From: Coenobita brevimanus
Taxonomy: Eukaryota > Arthropoda > Malacostraca > Decapoda > Coenobitidae
Direction of reading: 5' to 3'
Length of the DNA stretch: 64,000 nucleotides
Assembly: GCA_032717465.1 (NCBI GenBank)
Contig: CM064669.1
Span: forward strand, 45,998,843-46,062,842
In this document: one piece after another, positions 21,247-32,642 of the stretch
Position numbering within the stretch: position 1 is the stretch's first letter
Layout: the number at the start of each line of letters is the position of its first letter
The notes under the pieces: generated by a model
Told to the model about the DNA's origin: nothing
The model's input: the letters and a program-made list of their open reading frames with translations, nothing else
Databases searched by the model: none
Made by a program: the position numbers and the translations under genes

Positions 21247-21748
21247 TTAGTCCATCATCATCCAATCCTACGCTGCCCCATGAGGAGCGTAGGAGCCCGG
21301 GGCTAGGCAGTTGGTCCTGACATTTAAGATGAGTGACCAACCTCACTCATCCCTGGGCGGCATTACGTGAGCAATAAACCCCAACCATCCCTTGGATATA
21401 AACCTTCACCGGCTCAATTCGATTGAAGCGCCTTAATTACCCACTAAACCACCAGGCGCCATAATTTGGTTATATGGTTACCACCCAGCAGATTCCTGGT
21501 GTACAGGAAACCATTTGGCTTGTCACTCAGTGTAGAGTCACCCACAGGCAGAAGAAAGGGGAAAGAATGAAGGAATGAAAGACAGAAGAGGGAGTGTAAA
21601 GTCACCCATAGGCAGAAAGACGAGGAAAGACTGAATTAAAGAAAGACAGAAGAAGATAGAAGGAAAGAAGGATGGAGGAGAGGCCAGGGCAGACACCAGA
21701 GAGCAGCACTACATTGAGTGAGTGGATGGTGAGCGCCCCCACCACAAC
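21247..21748 (-). mobile_element. S1 dispersed repeat, longest copy
   Basis: Plus-strand order: CATCATCCAATCCTACGCTG, CCCCATGAGGAGCGTAGGAG, CCCGGGGCTAGGCAGTTGGT, GAGCAATAAACCCCAACCAT, TTACCCACTAAACCACCAGG, then TTGGCTTGTCACTCAGTGTA and finally GAGTGAGTGGATGGTGAGCG. Two GAAAGACAGAAG-rich units (21545-21680) are an internal duplication. Minus-strand CCTGGTGGTTTAGTGGGTAA resembles a Pol III A box. The ATGG-rich 3' tail is at 21250. Confidence 0.7.
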
Positions 21749-21834
21749 TTTAGAATCAGGAAAAAATGGTACAACTTATTTCACTTAAAAATCTGCAGCT
21801 TCTATCGTCTGGGGTTATGTTTACTGAAGGGGTT

Positions 21835-21980
21835 TAAGTAAAATTAGTTGGGTTAAGTTAGGGTACGTTAATGGAAGTTATGTTAGGTCAGGTTAGGTTA
21901 GGTTAGGTTCAGGTAAGTGGAGACCAGGCCTGGCTACACGTTGTCAGGTTAGGTTAAGTTAGGTTATGCTCGAGCTAAGT
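21835..21980. repeat. Interstitial TTAGG telomere-like repeats
   Basis: Imperfect GGTTA units including GGTTAGGTTAGGTTAGGTT at 21890-21908 and GGTTAGGTTAAGTTAGG nearby. TTAGG is the ancestral arthropod telomere unit. Interstitial copies are common, so this does not mark a chromosome end. Confidence 0.7.
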
Positions 21981-22084
21981 CTGGGTATTTTAGTTTTACG
22001 GTACATGAATTAAAAGCTACAGTACAATGCTGGGAAAAGAGAATCTAGCGTGATGAGCAAAAACGGCTTACAGTATGGAAATAT

Positions 22085-22185
22085 ATGGGTGTGACCAAGA
22101 GACTGTCAAGTGCAAGATGGAGTGGGGACGCTGACACGATTCATGGACTGCTTTACTGGCTGATCTGCTGCTGGGAACTGGATAT
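22085..22185. repeat. Dispersed repeat pair, copy 2
   Basis: AAGAGACTGTCAAGTGCAAG, GGGGACGCTGACACGATTCA and TGCTGCTGGGAACTGGATAT match the copy at 20390. It directly precedes an S2 SINE head. Confidence 0.5.
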
Positions 22186-22455
22186 GGTGGTGGCCAAGTG
22201 GTTAGAGAAGTGGTCTGCTGTGTGAAAGGACGTGAGTTCGACCCCAATCTGAGGAAGGGAACTATGCGATGTTTTGAATTTCGTTTAATCAGACTTTACT
22301 TACCGATCGCTAGCACCCACCGACATGCATTAAGAGCACCTCCACTAACACCACTACAACAGTCCTGAATAAAACAGTCCTGGCAAGTATTCGATATAAA
22401 CAGTGGGCATTTGCGCTGAAGTGGTGATATGTAAAGGTGTGTGACATAAACGAGA
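22186..22455 (+). mobile_element. S2 tRNA-derived SINE
   Basis: Pol III A box in TGGCCAAGTGGTTAGAGAAG and B box GAGTTCGACCCC at tRNA spacing, followed by the S2 body: CACCGACATGCATTAAGAGC, AACAGTCCTGAATAAAACAG, TTGCGCTGAAGTGGTGATAT. About 265 bp. It is non-coding and depends on a LINE for its reverse transcriptase. Confidence 0.75.
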
Positions 22456-22820
22456 ACTAGTACCTATGTCACGAGAATGGACAATTTTTCATGGCCAGAA
22501 TCGAAAAAGTAAGACCCACTGTGACGATTCGCTGTCTTCTAAAGCATCTGAATACCTGCGTGATTTTTTTTTTTTTTTTTTGTGCCTCTTGTGTTAAAAG
22601 TAAATTACCGTACAGAAACAAGACTATAATTATTTACAGTGAATGCATGACTGTGTCGTTCATTTCACTGCTTCTGTGCTTTCCCTTGGTTTCTGGATCC
22701 TGCTTCACCCCATCTCTCAGGTGAGAATTGGGGTTGGTATGATGGTGATGAAAAAGGAAAGATGAAAATGAAAATGTTAATGCAAATAAGACGAAAAAAA
22801 AAATGAATACGTCAACGTAA

Positions 22821-22836
22821 ACGGTGGTGGTGGTGG

Positions 22837-22888
<52 letters not shown>

Positions 22889-22962
22889 AATGATGCTGAT
22901 GGTGGTGGTGGTGGTGGTGGTGGTGGTGGTGGTGGTGGTGGCGGTGGTGGTGGTGGTGGCAG
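22821..22962. repeat. (GGT)n-(GAT)n-(GGT)n microsatellite
   Basis: Three blocks of trinucleotides. Met-rich and His-rich frames here are artefacts. Confidence 0.95.
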
Positions 22963-23865
22963 GAGTTCATCAGAATATATGTGTAGAGGACGGTGATAAA
23001 CATATTCAGATCATAGTTCAGATAAGGAGTGTAAGAAGCAGTGAATGCAGAGACAGATAAGTATAAGGATTGGCTTACTACTAAAGCTGATCAGGTTTTA
23101 GAGAAAGAAAAAATTTTATGAAAAAGAACAGACAGACTGAAGAATCAAACTTGGATGAACTTAAAAAACAGACAGCTGTGAACTGACGTATCACAGGACT
23201 TTGTGAGATCGGAGTACCAGGAAGTCTTTCCCAGAACTATATTGTGGTTACGCATGGTGATGAAGAGGCAAGCAAGAAGGAACATGATGTTAAATTTTTT
23301 ATTAATACACACTCAGGTGGTAGCGCTTATTTCTTTTATACTGATGAAAGGGTAGCAGACATAGTCGTAAACTGAGTAAAAATTATATGACGAGGATAAT
23401 TCAGGCACATTCTCCTACATCTTCCTCTTAACAGTTAACAAAGAGAAAATTTTACGAAGACTGTACATAGTAGTACAAAGGAGAGCAAACGCCAACAGAC
23501 CTACTGGTCCTTTCGAGGCTGTTGTTACAGTTGTAACTAACGTAACTATTCTACCTGTCAAAAACAAGGATAGGATCGCAGGAAGGCTTCCCTCACCCAC
23601 GACATCCTCCAGCCGAAGCAGGCAGGAAATAGTGAGAAGGAATACCATGCAGCACAGAAAAGTTAGTGTTGAAATTTCATTAGGGAGGGGAAAAAAAACA
23701 TATTCTATAGGCTACTATTTAACGTGCAAGGAAACATCTCTATTCAAGTTAAGGAACATGCTTTTCCATGGTTACTGGTACGCTCTTCAAGTTTTGAACT
23801 AAAAGACATCTTCATTCGTAAATGTATTAATCAGAATTAAAACGCTTAGCTGGCGATTAGATGAC
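22963..23865. other. No gene seen
   Basis: AT-rich unique sequence with stops in all frames. The minus-strand frame 23415-23648 has no recognised domain. Confidence 0.45.
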
Positions 23866-25118
23866 ATACATATCAAGTCGGTTTTTAAATGTTTGTACTA
23901 CCTCACAATTAACCACATAAGGAGGAAACTTGTTGCATTTATTTTCAACTCTAGTGAAGAAGAAGTGTTTAACTTCGTGTGAACAGAAATGCTTGCCAAA
24001 GATTCTGTCCATTGCCTCTAGTATAATTCAACTGATCTACTATGAAGTACTTTTCAACAGCCATATTATCACGTCCTATGAAAATTTTGTACACCTGAAT
24101 TATATCCCCTCGTAGTCTGTGCTTAGTTAAGGTACAAAGTTTCATCTCCTCTAATTATTCCTCATATGGTTTATTTTTTAGTCTTGGTATCATTTTTGTT
24201 ACGCTTAACTGTACTCTCTGAAGCTTCTCTAAATCTTTTTTATACTAAGGTGACCAGAACTGGACGCAATACTCCAAGTATGGGCGTACTAGGAAATTAT
24301 ACAGGGCAAGGACAATATTTTCCGAATCATATTCGAATGCTCTATCTATGAATCCAGCCAGTTTAACGGCATTTTTTTTTTACTGCCTCTACACTGTTGG
24401 CCTGGTTTCAGATCACTAGTTATTAAAACTCCTAAGTCGTTTTCATGGTTTATACTATCAAGGTGAAAGTTATTCGTGCTATAACTGGCCCTTATGTTTT
24501 TGCTGCCAATGTTTAGCACCTTATATTTAATAAATATTGACGTGCATTTGCCATGTTTGGGCCAACTTAAACAGTTGATCAAGATCTCTCTGAATCGCTT
24601 GCATCTGCAATGCTGTGTTTGCTCTGTTATCTATTTCAATATCGTCATAAAACTGTTTTAAATCTTCCAAAAAATAAACCTTCATCAATATCATTTATAT
24701 ATATTAAAAGAAGAAAAGAGCCTAGCAATGAACCCTGTGGCACTCCACTTGTAAAGTTTAGCCAGCCTGATTCTTAACCATCTGTTACAACTCTTTGCTT
24801 TCTTGTTGTAAGCTAATCTTCAATTCACCCGACTACTCTGCCACTGAAACCATATGCATTTAGGTTCTGAAGGAGCCTTTTGAGTGAAACTGTCAAAAAC
24901 CGTTAGAAATTCGAGACAGAGAACACCAGCAGACTTATTCTCGTTGTGGATGTTCAATATATCGTTGAAAAAGACCAACAGATTTATGAGACAAGAGCAC
25001 TTATTCTGAAAACCAGGTTGCAAATCTCTGATGAGATTATCTGTTTCTGTTTCACAAACTTGTCTCTGATAACGGTTTCTAGCAACTTATAGTCCAATGA
25101 CGATAAACTAACTGGGCA

Positions 25119-25166
<48 letters not shown>

Positions 25167-26560
25167 TCTTGGGGTTACGTTGGCAAGCTTCCACTGGTGT
25201 GGCACATTACTCTCGCTAGTGATAAGTTAGAAAGCTCGGTTAAAGGCTTTGATATATCATTGATAGTTTGTCCGGCCCTAGTATTCTATTCATCTTAAGT
25301 TTCCTGACTGCAAGTCGTACATCTCTTTCAATAACTATAATATCATTGATTATGTTACCTTTTTCCTACACGAACTGGGGAAACTGCATGAATGCTACTT
25401 GCATTTTTTACTGTAAATACTAACACAAAGTATCAAGATTTATCGCCATCTTAGGTTCAAAATCAGTATGATTTCTGATATCTCAGATTAAGGGTCTGAC
25501 TGTTGGATTCATTACCTTTTTGCTTCTGATGTTGCAGAAAGATTCTTTGGGTTTTGATTTACTGATATTAGCAATATAAGCCTCATTTTTTTTTTTACTT
25601 ACCTTAAGTAATTTCTTGGCTTTCCATCCAAGAGCATCATATTTGTTTTTATCACTTTGATTCCTTGCCTCATTATAATTATTGTGTGTAAGGGTTTTTG
25701 CTAACAGACAATATTTATTACTGGAGTGCCACTATTTACATACAGATTTTTTGACAGAGCTTCTGTTAAGCGTTGGAAAACATAACTTGACTGCTTTGTT
25801 GAGAGTTTCCGTTAAAAATTGCAAAGCATCACTGATTGGACATGTGGAGAGAATGGAGAATGAAAGACTGCCTAAGAGGGTGTATGTAGGTGAGGTGGAG
25901 GGAGGGAGAGGGAGGGGTAGACCGAGGATGAGGTGGAGGGATGGAGTTGAGAGGTATATGAGGGAGGGGGGGGTGAGTTGGGGGGAGGGTAGTCAAATGG
26001 TGGGTGACAGAGTGACTTGGAGGCGTTTTGTCTGCGGCCACCCTTTGCGGGATTAGGGCGTCGGGCTATAGATAGATAGATAGATAGATCACTGATATCC
26101 AATTGTTTGGCAATGGGATGCCAATCACTGGCACTCACAATTGCCTTTAATTTATCAAAATTAGCTCTCTTATAGATAGGCACTTTCTCATAACTGGCCT
26201 TGACATTGTCTTCACTGAATTTACGGTTAAAGGCAACTATACGAAGATCGCTTACACTAAATTCATCTCCTACAGTAATATTACGGATTAAATTTTCTGA
26301 TGAGGCTAAACAAAGATCTAATATGTTAGTTCCTTGTGTTGGATAATTTAAGAACTGATGCAATGAACTTTCCTGTGTGGGAGGAAAGGGTTTCTTCCCA
26401 TTTTAAAACTGGTAAATTAAATTCACCAAATATTACAGCGTTTTGCATACAACAGATTTCAGCAAAATGATTGCACATTTCATTGTCAATGTCGAGGAAG
26501 ATGAAGAGGATGCAGTAAAGAAGCATAAAAACCCTGTATGTTTCACTCAATAGTTTGGTA
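23866..26560 (-). pseudogene. CR1/L2-like non-LTR retrotransposon, decayed, with nested insertion
   Basis: Minus-strand remnants in element order: endonuclease end (NAVIFGEFNLPVLKWEE near 26440; GTNILDLCLASSENLIRNI near 26320), a linker (HPIAKQLDISD near 26110), the RT fingers (YCPVSLSSLDYKLLETVIRD near 25090), a fragment GFQNKCSCLINLLVFFNDIL near 24990, a finger-side fragment KVLNIGSKNIRASYSTNNF then LDSINHENDLGVLITSDLKP near 24450, and a C-terminal stretch (HRLRGDIIQVYKIFIGRDN) near 24100. There are many stops and frame changes, plus a 41-base T-run (A-run on the coding strand) inside the RT near 25140. A separate retroelement fragment interrupts the linker at 25837-26087. It is an old copy. 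Confidence 0.75.
25837..26087 (+). mobile_element. Nested RTE-like 3' fragment with (GATA)n tail and 9-bp target duplication
   Basis: Carries only the last codons of an RTE-like RT: GHVERMENERLPKRVYVGEV, then a Gly/Arg-rich GRGRGRPRMRW and a stop at about 26054, then a short 3' end and (GATA)n. The flanks are a perfect 9-bp repeat, ATCACTGAT, at 25828-25836 and 26088-26096. Deleting the insert plus one copy restores an open frame in the host element around the junction. Its C-terminal motif is the same type as in the RTE-like element at 9.9-13.4 kb. Confidence 0.85.
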
Positions 26561-27250
26561 AAAAAAAAAAAATGACAAGAAAAACACAGGTGAGTACTTG
26601 AACAAATAACTGGAATGTTAGATAGGCTAGTGGGTTTATGGAATGGAGCAGAGTTTGGGGGAGGAAAAAATCAGGAGGTAGGTTCGGTAAAAAATAAAGG
26701 GTGAAAGAAACAAACTAATTCCATTCTAACTTCAGCATAGTACTTATTTTTATGGCAAATGCTCAGACGAAGCTGCATGTATTGTGCCACCTCTCAATGC
26801 CTTCCCACGCGCTACACGGGCATCTGGTGGCGCTCTTGACTGGACTGTCACACTGCCATATAGCAGAACTTCTGAACTTCCGTCTATCAGAATTCTTTTA
26901 TTCCCTGAACTGCATCTCACTGGAACTCTCTTCCTCAGAGAGCTTTTCCCCTAAACTTCAACCTACGGCTGTACATGTCCAACTGTTACAGATTTTTTAT
27001 GACTGGAGGACACCTGTGATCTAGTGAAAGATTTTTTTTTTATTCATTTGTTTTTTCTTCGTCTCTCCATCTTCTTAAAAAATTATTTCGCTGATAACAC
27101 ATTAACATTATAAAGCGATTTCATTATCAGTAATGTTCCTAACCAAGCATACCCCACCCAGGCGTCTACCTGTGATGACCTATTATCCTAAATATTGGAA
27201 GGAACAGTAAAATTATAAGTCATGTATTACTACAACTTGACTTCTATGTG
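26561..27250. other. No gene seen
   Basis: Unique sequence with a few A- and T-runs. The frame at 26752-27024 was examined: no domain, no splice-site support. Confidence 0.45.
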
Positions 27251-27583
27251 GCTTTGGAGATTGCGTAACACCTCTTCCTTGGCGAATTATCCTCCACATT
27301 ACACTTCAATATCATCCTGTATGTTACTGATGCAAGCTGTGTCGTAATTAAAAGGACATCAATAACATACAAGACAATGCTACCCTATATAAATCGCTGA
27401 GAAAGATGTGTGACGACAAATGATGTAAACTGGCTGCCGAAAGCGAATGATAGGGATTAATATGTTAAATAAATCGCAGAGATGTGCTACTATGCCACAG
27501 GTACAACGCTAAATTTATGATCGAAGAGAATAATAAGGTGTGATATGCAAAATAAATCGCTAAGGAAGAGTTACTACGACATC
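27251..27583. mobile_element. M1 element with right end repeated three times
   Basis: Left arm GCTTTGGAGATTGCGTAACA, CCTCTTCCTTGGCGAATTAT. Right ends at 27388-27416 (ATAAATCGCTGAGAAAGATG), 27467-27492 (AAATAAATCGCAGAGATGTG) and 27550-27580 (AAAATAAATCGCTAAGGAAG). The repeat of the right half indicates local tandem duplication. This copy belongs to a subfamily with GTAACACC or TTACGAC next to the core motif. Confidence 0.65.
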
Positions 27584-27599
27584 TCCTATGCAAGCTAGA

Positions 27600-27773
27600 C
27601 TAGAGCCCTCAAAAGAAAAGACAGACAAACACATGGACAGATAGATACTGACAGACAAATACAGACTGAAAGACAAACAGGTACATATATAAACAGAGAG
27701 AGAGAAAGATAGACAGATAGATGGATGGATATTGACAGACTGATGGATAAATAGATAGACAGAGATATATAGG

Positions 27774-27811
<38 letters not shown>

Positions 27812-28035
27812 ATCTGGTAATATATGGGCTACCAGAGCATGCGTAAATAATAAACTCTCTCTGTTGGTTTGCGTGTGGAAGGAGTACAAAATCTCGCTGA
27901 AAATACTGAAAAAAATAAAAAAAAAACATATTCAGAGCTTGGAAAAATATGACCTGTAAGGAGGAGGCATGAGGGAAGGAGGGGAGGGAAGGCGTGAAAA
28001 AATAATGGAGGAGGGAGAGGAGGAGGGGTGTATCC

Positions 28036-28080
<45 letters not shown>

Positions 28081-28429
28081 ATGGAAAGAGAAGGTACGAG
28101 AATGGGAGAGAAAACAGGAATAAAAGGCAAATAAACTCTAGATAATCGTATGAAATTAATGATCTGACCTATATATCAGTAATCACTAATGCTAATGACT
28201 TGCTAATGGCTCTTATCTGACAGACACGTTCTTATTTAGGTTGTAATTATCCTATCACTAGCACATTAATCTTTTTGCACAATTGTCTCCTTATCTGATC
28301 CTTCCTCACTCACTGACTCTCACTCTCTCTCTCTCTCTCTCTCTACGAGTATGTGGTGGGTTATACAAGGAAAAGAGGCACAGTCAAGGAAGACAGAGGG
28401 GGAAAAATATACAGTAATCTAATTCCCCC

Positions 28430-28473
<44 letters not shown>

Positions 28474-28480
28474 GCATACC
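27600..28480. repeat. Cluster of (GACA/GATA)n, (GA)n and (CT)n
   Basis: GACA/GATA words 27620-27770, (GA)n at 27778-27809 and 28042-28077, (CT)n at 28322-28345 and 28434-28470, with unique AT-rich sequence between. Confidence 0.88.
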
Positions 28481-28830
28481 TACCGCCTTCCTCCCTTACT
28501 TACTGTATTTCGCTGTCACCCTGTCTCCACCTTTCCTGTCTCCCCTTCCTCCCTACTCAGTTCTTCCCTCCCGATCTCGCTTCTATCTTTCCTCTTCCTT
28601 GATTCCTTTCTTCTCTCATCCCTTCCTTAATGACTCCTCCTTACACCTCTCCTTCCTTTCCTCCCTGCCTACCTCTCCTCCGTTCCTCCCTGCCTCTACT
28701 TTCTTCCTACCCCTCCCTTTGGCCTAACTCATCCACCCCTACCTCCGCCCCTCACTCACACCCCTTCCCTCCCTCCCACTCTCCCTTCCCCGTCCCTGCC
28801 TTGTCATCGTGTCTATGTACTCACGAATCA
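28481..28830. other. Pyrimidine-rich tract, no gene
   Basis: Long CCT/TCC-rich stretch on the plus strand. Ser/Pro-rich frames are compositional artefacts. Confidence 0.6.
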
Positions 28831-28849
28831 GTTTAACAATAGCAGCACT

Positions 28850-29475
28850 CCAGTCGACACCTGCCGCACCACCACACCTGTCAGTATTCTCACCAACCAC
28901 ACCCTTACACCTGCCACACCCTCACACCTGTCAATACCCTCATCTACCACACCCCTACACCTGCCACACCCTCACACCTGTCAATACCCTCACCTACCAC
29001 ACCACCACACCTGTTAGTACTCTCACCTACCACACCCCACGCCTGTCAGTACCCTCACCTAACACACCTCCACACCTGTCAGTCACCACACCTACCACAA
29101 AACACCTGTCAGTCATCACACCCACCACACCCCAAACCTGTCAGTCATAACACCTGTCATACCCACACCTACCATACCTGTCAGTACCCACACCTGCCAC
29201 ACCACCACATATCAGTACCCACCTACCACACACCACATGTCAGTACCCACACTTGCCACATCACAGCACATGTCAGTCCCCTCACAAACCACACACCACA
29301 CCTATCAATCACCACACCTGACACACCATCACACCTGTCAGCCACCATACCTGCCACACCCCCAAACCTGTCAGTCACCACACTTACCACACCACAATAC
29401 CTGTTAGCCACCATACATGCCACACATCCACACCTGTCATACCCACACCTACCACAACACCACACCTACTAGTTC
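28850..29475. repeat. Minisatellite of CACACCTGTCAGTACCC type
   Basis: Dozens of variants of ACACCTGTCAGTACCCTCA and CCTACCACACC with variable length (roughly 16-35 bp). The frame at 28809-29150 is inside this array. Confidence 0.9.
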
Positions 29476-29657
29476 ATTATACCTGTCTAATTGCCTCATC
29501 ATATTACCGCACAACTCATGGCCATAACTTTCATTTTCAACTTTTACAACACCCCTCTCAGTACAATGACACCTATTTTAATTCTAACCTTGCTACCTCC
29601 AGAAAGTTTTTGTTAGCCAAGCGGATAACCCTTATAGTGATGGACTTAACCCTCCCA

Positions 29658-29717
<60 letters not shown>

Positions 29718-30245
29718 ACAGATCTGTGGTAATTCTCAGATCAATATAGTATCATTCGTCAGCGAGAAGTTGACAAATTTCCCTCCTAACACCGCCAATG
29801 ATACAGATTAAACAACAGTGAATAAACGGTGACTTAATACTGCTTCTGAAAAAATAATAAATGAAAAAGAGAATCAGTGTTAACATTAACTTTAATAACA
29901 AAAGAGCGAACTGATTATTAAACATATATACTGTGCAGTGTCTGGTCAAGAACTCGAAAACTAAAAACACTGACTTAAAAGACTGTTGGTGATCGAACTG
30001 AATATAATTAGCAAACAGGGAACCGTGAGAAAATATGAACTATTTTTTCCAAATCCTTACAGTGACGAATATTTATCAGTGGTAAAGAAATAGTGATAAT
30101 ATATAGGAATAAGTATGAGGACCAGAAAGTGATATTAAATAGTTAGTGACGAGTGAAATGATAAAAGACTACAGATAAATGGATATTTTAAATGGTAATT
30201 CTATACAGTGACTCAAATGGTTAGTCTGACGATTGTATTCTAAGG
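29476..30245. other. (CA)n at 29657-29715; otherwise no gene seen
   Basis: AT-rich sequence in which the word CAGTGA recurs loosely. The same flavour is seen at 37.1-37.5 kb, but no defined repeat could be drawn. Confidence 0.5.
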
Positions 30246-30246
30246 T

Positions 30247-30460
30247 TCAGATTTTCGTCGGTAAAAAAAGCTACCTAGCACCTCTTCCTCAGCGATTTAT
30301 TATTGGACACGGCTGATTAATATCAATTTGTATGTTGTTTAAGCTTGAGTATGGTGGCATTTGAATGACACAGAAGGGGATGGTAAAAAAGTAATGAACA
30401 AAATAAATCGCTTACCATGAGGTGTTAGGGAGCTTCCTTACCCCACGACCATACGGGTCT
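30247..30460. mobile_element. M1 palindromic element
   Basis: Left TTTTCGTCGGTAAAAAAAGC, ACCTCTTCCTCAGCGATTTA; inner GACACGGCTGATTAATATC; right AAAATAAATCGCTTACCATG, AGGTGTTAGGGAGCTTCC. Confidence 0.75.
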
Positions 30461-30474
30461 AAGTTATATAATAG

Positions 30475-30645
30475 GCTTCGCAGCACCTCATACTTTGCGA
30501 ATTATCTTGCATACTGTATTTTAACTTTCTGTGCTACGGTGTCTGTATTGCTTATTATCGACATACTCTGGATCAATAATGTACAGAACCATCAATGAGG
30601 GGTAAAGAATAAATCGCCTAGGAAGAGGTGTTACGACATCAACAA
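30475..30645. mobile_element. M1 element, GTTACGAC subfamily
   Basis: Left GCAGCACCTCATACTTTGCG, AATTATCTTGCATACTG; right GAATAAATCGCCTAGGAAGA, GGTGTTACGACATC. It lies 15 bp from the previous copy. Confidence 0.65.
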
Positions 30646-30782
30646 CACACACGACGACCCTAAATCATCACAAATCATCAATAAATTAGCCTCATGGGAA
30701 CAATATCTAGAAAGAGGAAACGGAAAAAAAGAAAGTGAGTAATGAAGGGAAGATTATTAAGGGAAGGTTCATAGACAAAGGA
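30646..30782. other. Spacer between M1 copies
   Basis: Short AT-rich spacer. Nothing recognised. Confidence 0.5.
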
Positions 30783-30992
30783 CCGTATTCTCGAAGTCTC
30801 CCTGGCACCTTTTCCTTAGCGATTTATTTTTGATACGGCTGGAAAATATAACTATACGTTATTTATTGAGAGTATGGTGATAATAGAATGATGTAAATAA
30901 CACAGGGGAGAATAGCAAGGTGTAATAAGAAAATAAATCGCTTAGGAAGAGGTGTCAGGGAGCTTCACTAGCCGACGAAAATAGGGGCTCAA
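30783..30992. mobile_element. M1 palindromic element, well preserved
   Basis: CCGTATTCTCGAAGTCTCCC, TTTTCCTTAGCGATTTATTT, GATACGGCTGGAAAATATAA at left; AAATAAATCGCTTAGGAAGA, GGTGTCAGGGAGCTTC, CCGACGAAAATAGGGGCTC at right. Confidence 0.8.
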
Positions 30993-30999
30993 GAGGCGG

Positions 31000-31120
31000 C
31001 TGGAGGTATTTTCGACAGTGTAGTGCTACCAGGGAGGAAGGACCAGTCACCCTCCCTTGAGTAGTCTGGACGGAGGTAGCCTAGTCCCAAGATCCTATAC
31101 TTTCAAGGGGGTGATAAGTG
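31000..31120 (+). mobile_element. S1 3' fragment
   Basis: GACCAGTCACCCTCCCTTGA, GGAGGTAGCCTAGTCCCAAG, ATCCTATACTTTCAAGGGGG follow the S1 3' block order in plus orientation, with substantial divergence. Confidence 0.5.
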
Positions 31121-31159
31121 ACTCTCTTACTGCCCATCAGGGGTGTTGAAATTCTTACC

Positions 31160-31295
31160 TTATGATCTTATAGTTTATTTTATACTTCTTCCAGACTCTT
31201 TTATTTGGCTTACAGAGGGATTTATTGAGCTGGGGGGTTAGAAAGAGCCTTCATTAACCCTTTCATTACAAAAGATCTGACGGAATATGTATTGT
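31160..31295. mobile_element. M2 element, diverged
   Basis: TACTTCTTCCAGACTCTTTT, TTTGGCTTACAGAGGGA, GAGCCTTCATTAACCCTTTC, then AAAAGATCTGACGG. Confidence 0.5.
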
Positions 31296-31343
31296 TTATT
31301 TGGTAACCAGAGTAGTATATTAAAAAAAGATGTTCTTGGGTTG

Positions 31344-31348
<5 letters not shown>

Positions 31349-31394
<46 letters not shown>

Positions 31395-31521
31395 AAGAAA
31401 ATGTGGGGAAGTGAGGGGAGGGTGAAAAAGAAAAGGCGTGAAAGAGAGGAATATCAATGGAGAAGGGAGGCGAGGTGCTGAAATAAATAAATAAATAAAT
31501 AAGTAAATGAATAAATAAATG
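31349..31521. repeat. (GA)n and (AAAT)n microsatellites
   Basis: GA at 31349-31391, then purine-rich sequence, then AAAT units at 31481-31520. Confidence 0.9.
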
Positions 31522-31589
31522 ACAAACACGTGGTATGATGTTAATGGAAGTGTCCACATTATTAACAACGACCATCCAAACACACCTAA

Positions 31590-32480
31590 CAAACACGAAT
31601 GGCAGTCGCATACAAACACCACTTAAGTTACGGCACATCCATAAAAACACCACTTTAGTCAGGCCCATACAAACACCACTTTAGTTAGGCCCATACAAAC
31701 ACCACTTAAGTTACATCCATACAAACACCACTTTAGTTAGGTCCATACAAACACCACTTTAGTCAGGTCCATACAAACACCACTTTAGTTAGGTCCATAC
31801 AAACACCACTTTAGTTAGGTCCATACAAACACCACATTAGTTAGGTCCATACAAACACCACTTTAGTTAGGTCCATACAAACACCACTTTAGTTAGGTCC
31901 ATACAAACACCACTTTAGTTAGGTCCATACAAACACCACTTTAGTTAGGTCCATACAAACACCACTTTAGTTAGGCCCATACCAACACCACTTTAGTTAG
32001 GTCCATACCAACACCACTTTAGTTAGGTCCATACAAACACCACTTTAGTTAGGCCCATACAAACACCACTTTAGTTAGGCCCATACCAACACCACTTTAG
32101 TTAGGTCCATACAAACACCACGTAGTTAGGCCCATACAAACACCACTTTAGTTAGGTCCATACAAACACCACTTTAGTTAGGTCCATATAAACTATACTA
32201 TATCCCTGAATACATTAGATCTTTATATACACACTCTAGTTAGGTCCATGCAAACTCCCTCCGGTCTGGTCCAAAGGGTTAGTTAGGTTCAAACAAAAAT
32301 AACAAAAATATCTCTCTAGTTAAGCTCAATTGGTATAGTTACATCCATACAAACATCCCTTAGTTAGGTCCATACAAACAGCTTCATCAAAACACCATAA
32401 AACGCCTTTCCAGTTACGTCCATTCAAACACCTATTTACTAATGTCCTCACAAACACCCTCTAGTTAGGTCTATACAATT
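31590..32480. repeat. 26-bp minisatellite
   Basis: About 22 close copies of a unit containing TCCATACAAACACCACTTTA plus GTTAGG, most regular between 31640 and 32185, then decaying through variants to 32480. Copy-to-copy changes are few (GCCCAT/GTCCAT, ACCAAC/ACAAAC), so the core expanded recently. It has no unique spacers, so it is not a CRISPR array. Confidence 0.95.
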
Positions 32481-32569
32481 AATGCTGACAAGAACTGATG
32501 TCATCATCCATATAGTTACTAAAATTACAGGGCTAGGGGGACATTTCTCCAGAGGGTTCGATGCGTGTG
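32481..32569. other. Short unique spacer
   Basis: Nothing recognised between the minisatellite and the GAG array. Confidence 0.5.
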
Positions 32570-32642
32570 AGGAGGAGGAGGAGGAGGAGGAGGAGGAGGA
32601 GGAGGAGGAGGAGGAGGAGGAGGAGGAGGAGGAGGAGGAGGA
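32570..32642. repeat. (GAG)n microsatellite, 3' tail of the RT relic
   Basis: About 24 perfect GAG units, ending where the minus-strand retroelement relic ends. On that strand it reads (CTC)n immediately after the C-terminal codons. Glu-rich and Arg-rich frames across it are artefacts. Confidence 0.95.

Noticed and set aside
26752..27024. Candidate host exon (90 codons)
   Set aside because: No splice signals with consistent phase, no recognisable domain, and no partner exon.
31590..32480. Possible CRISPR-like array
   Set aside because: The 26-bp units are contiguous with no unique spacers, and the genome is eukaryotic.
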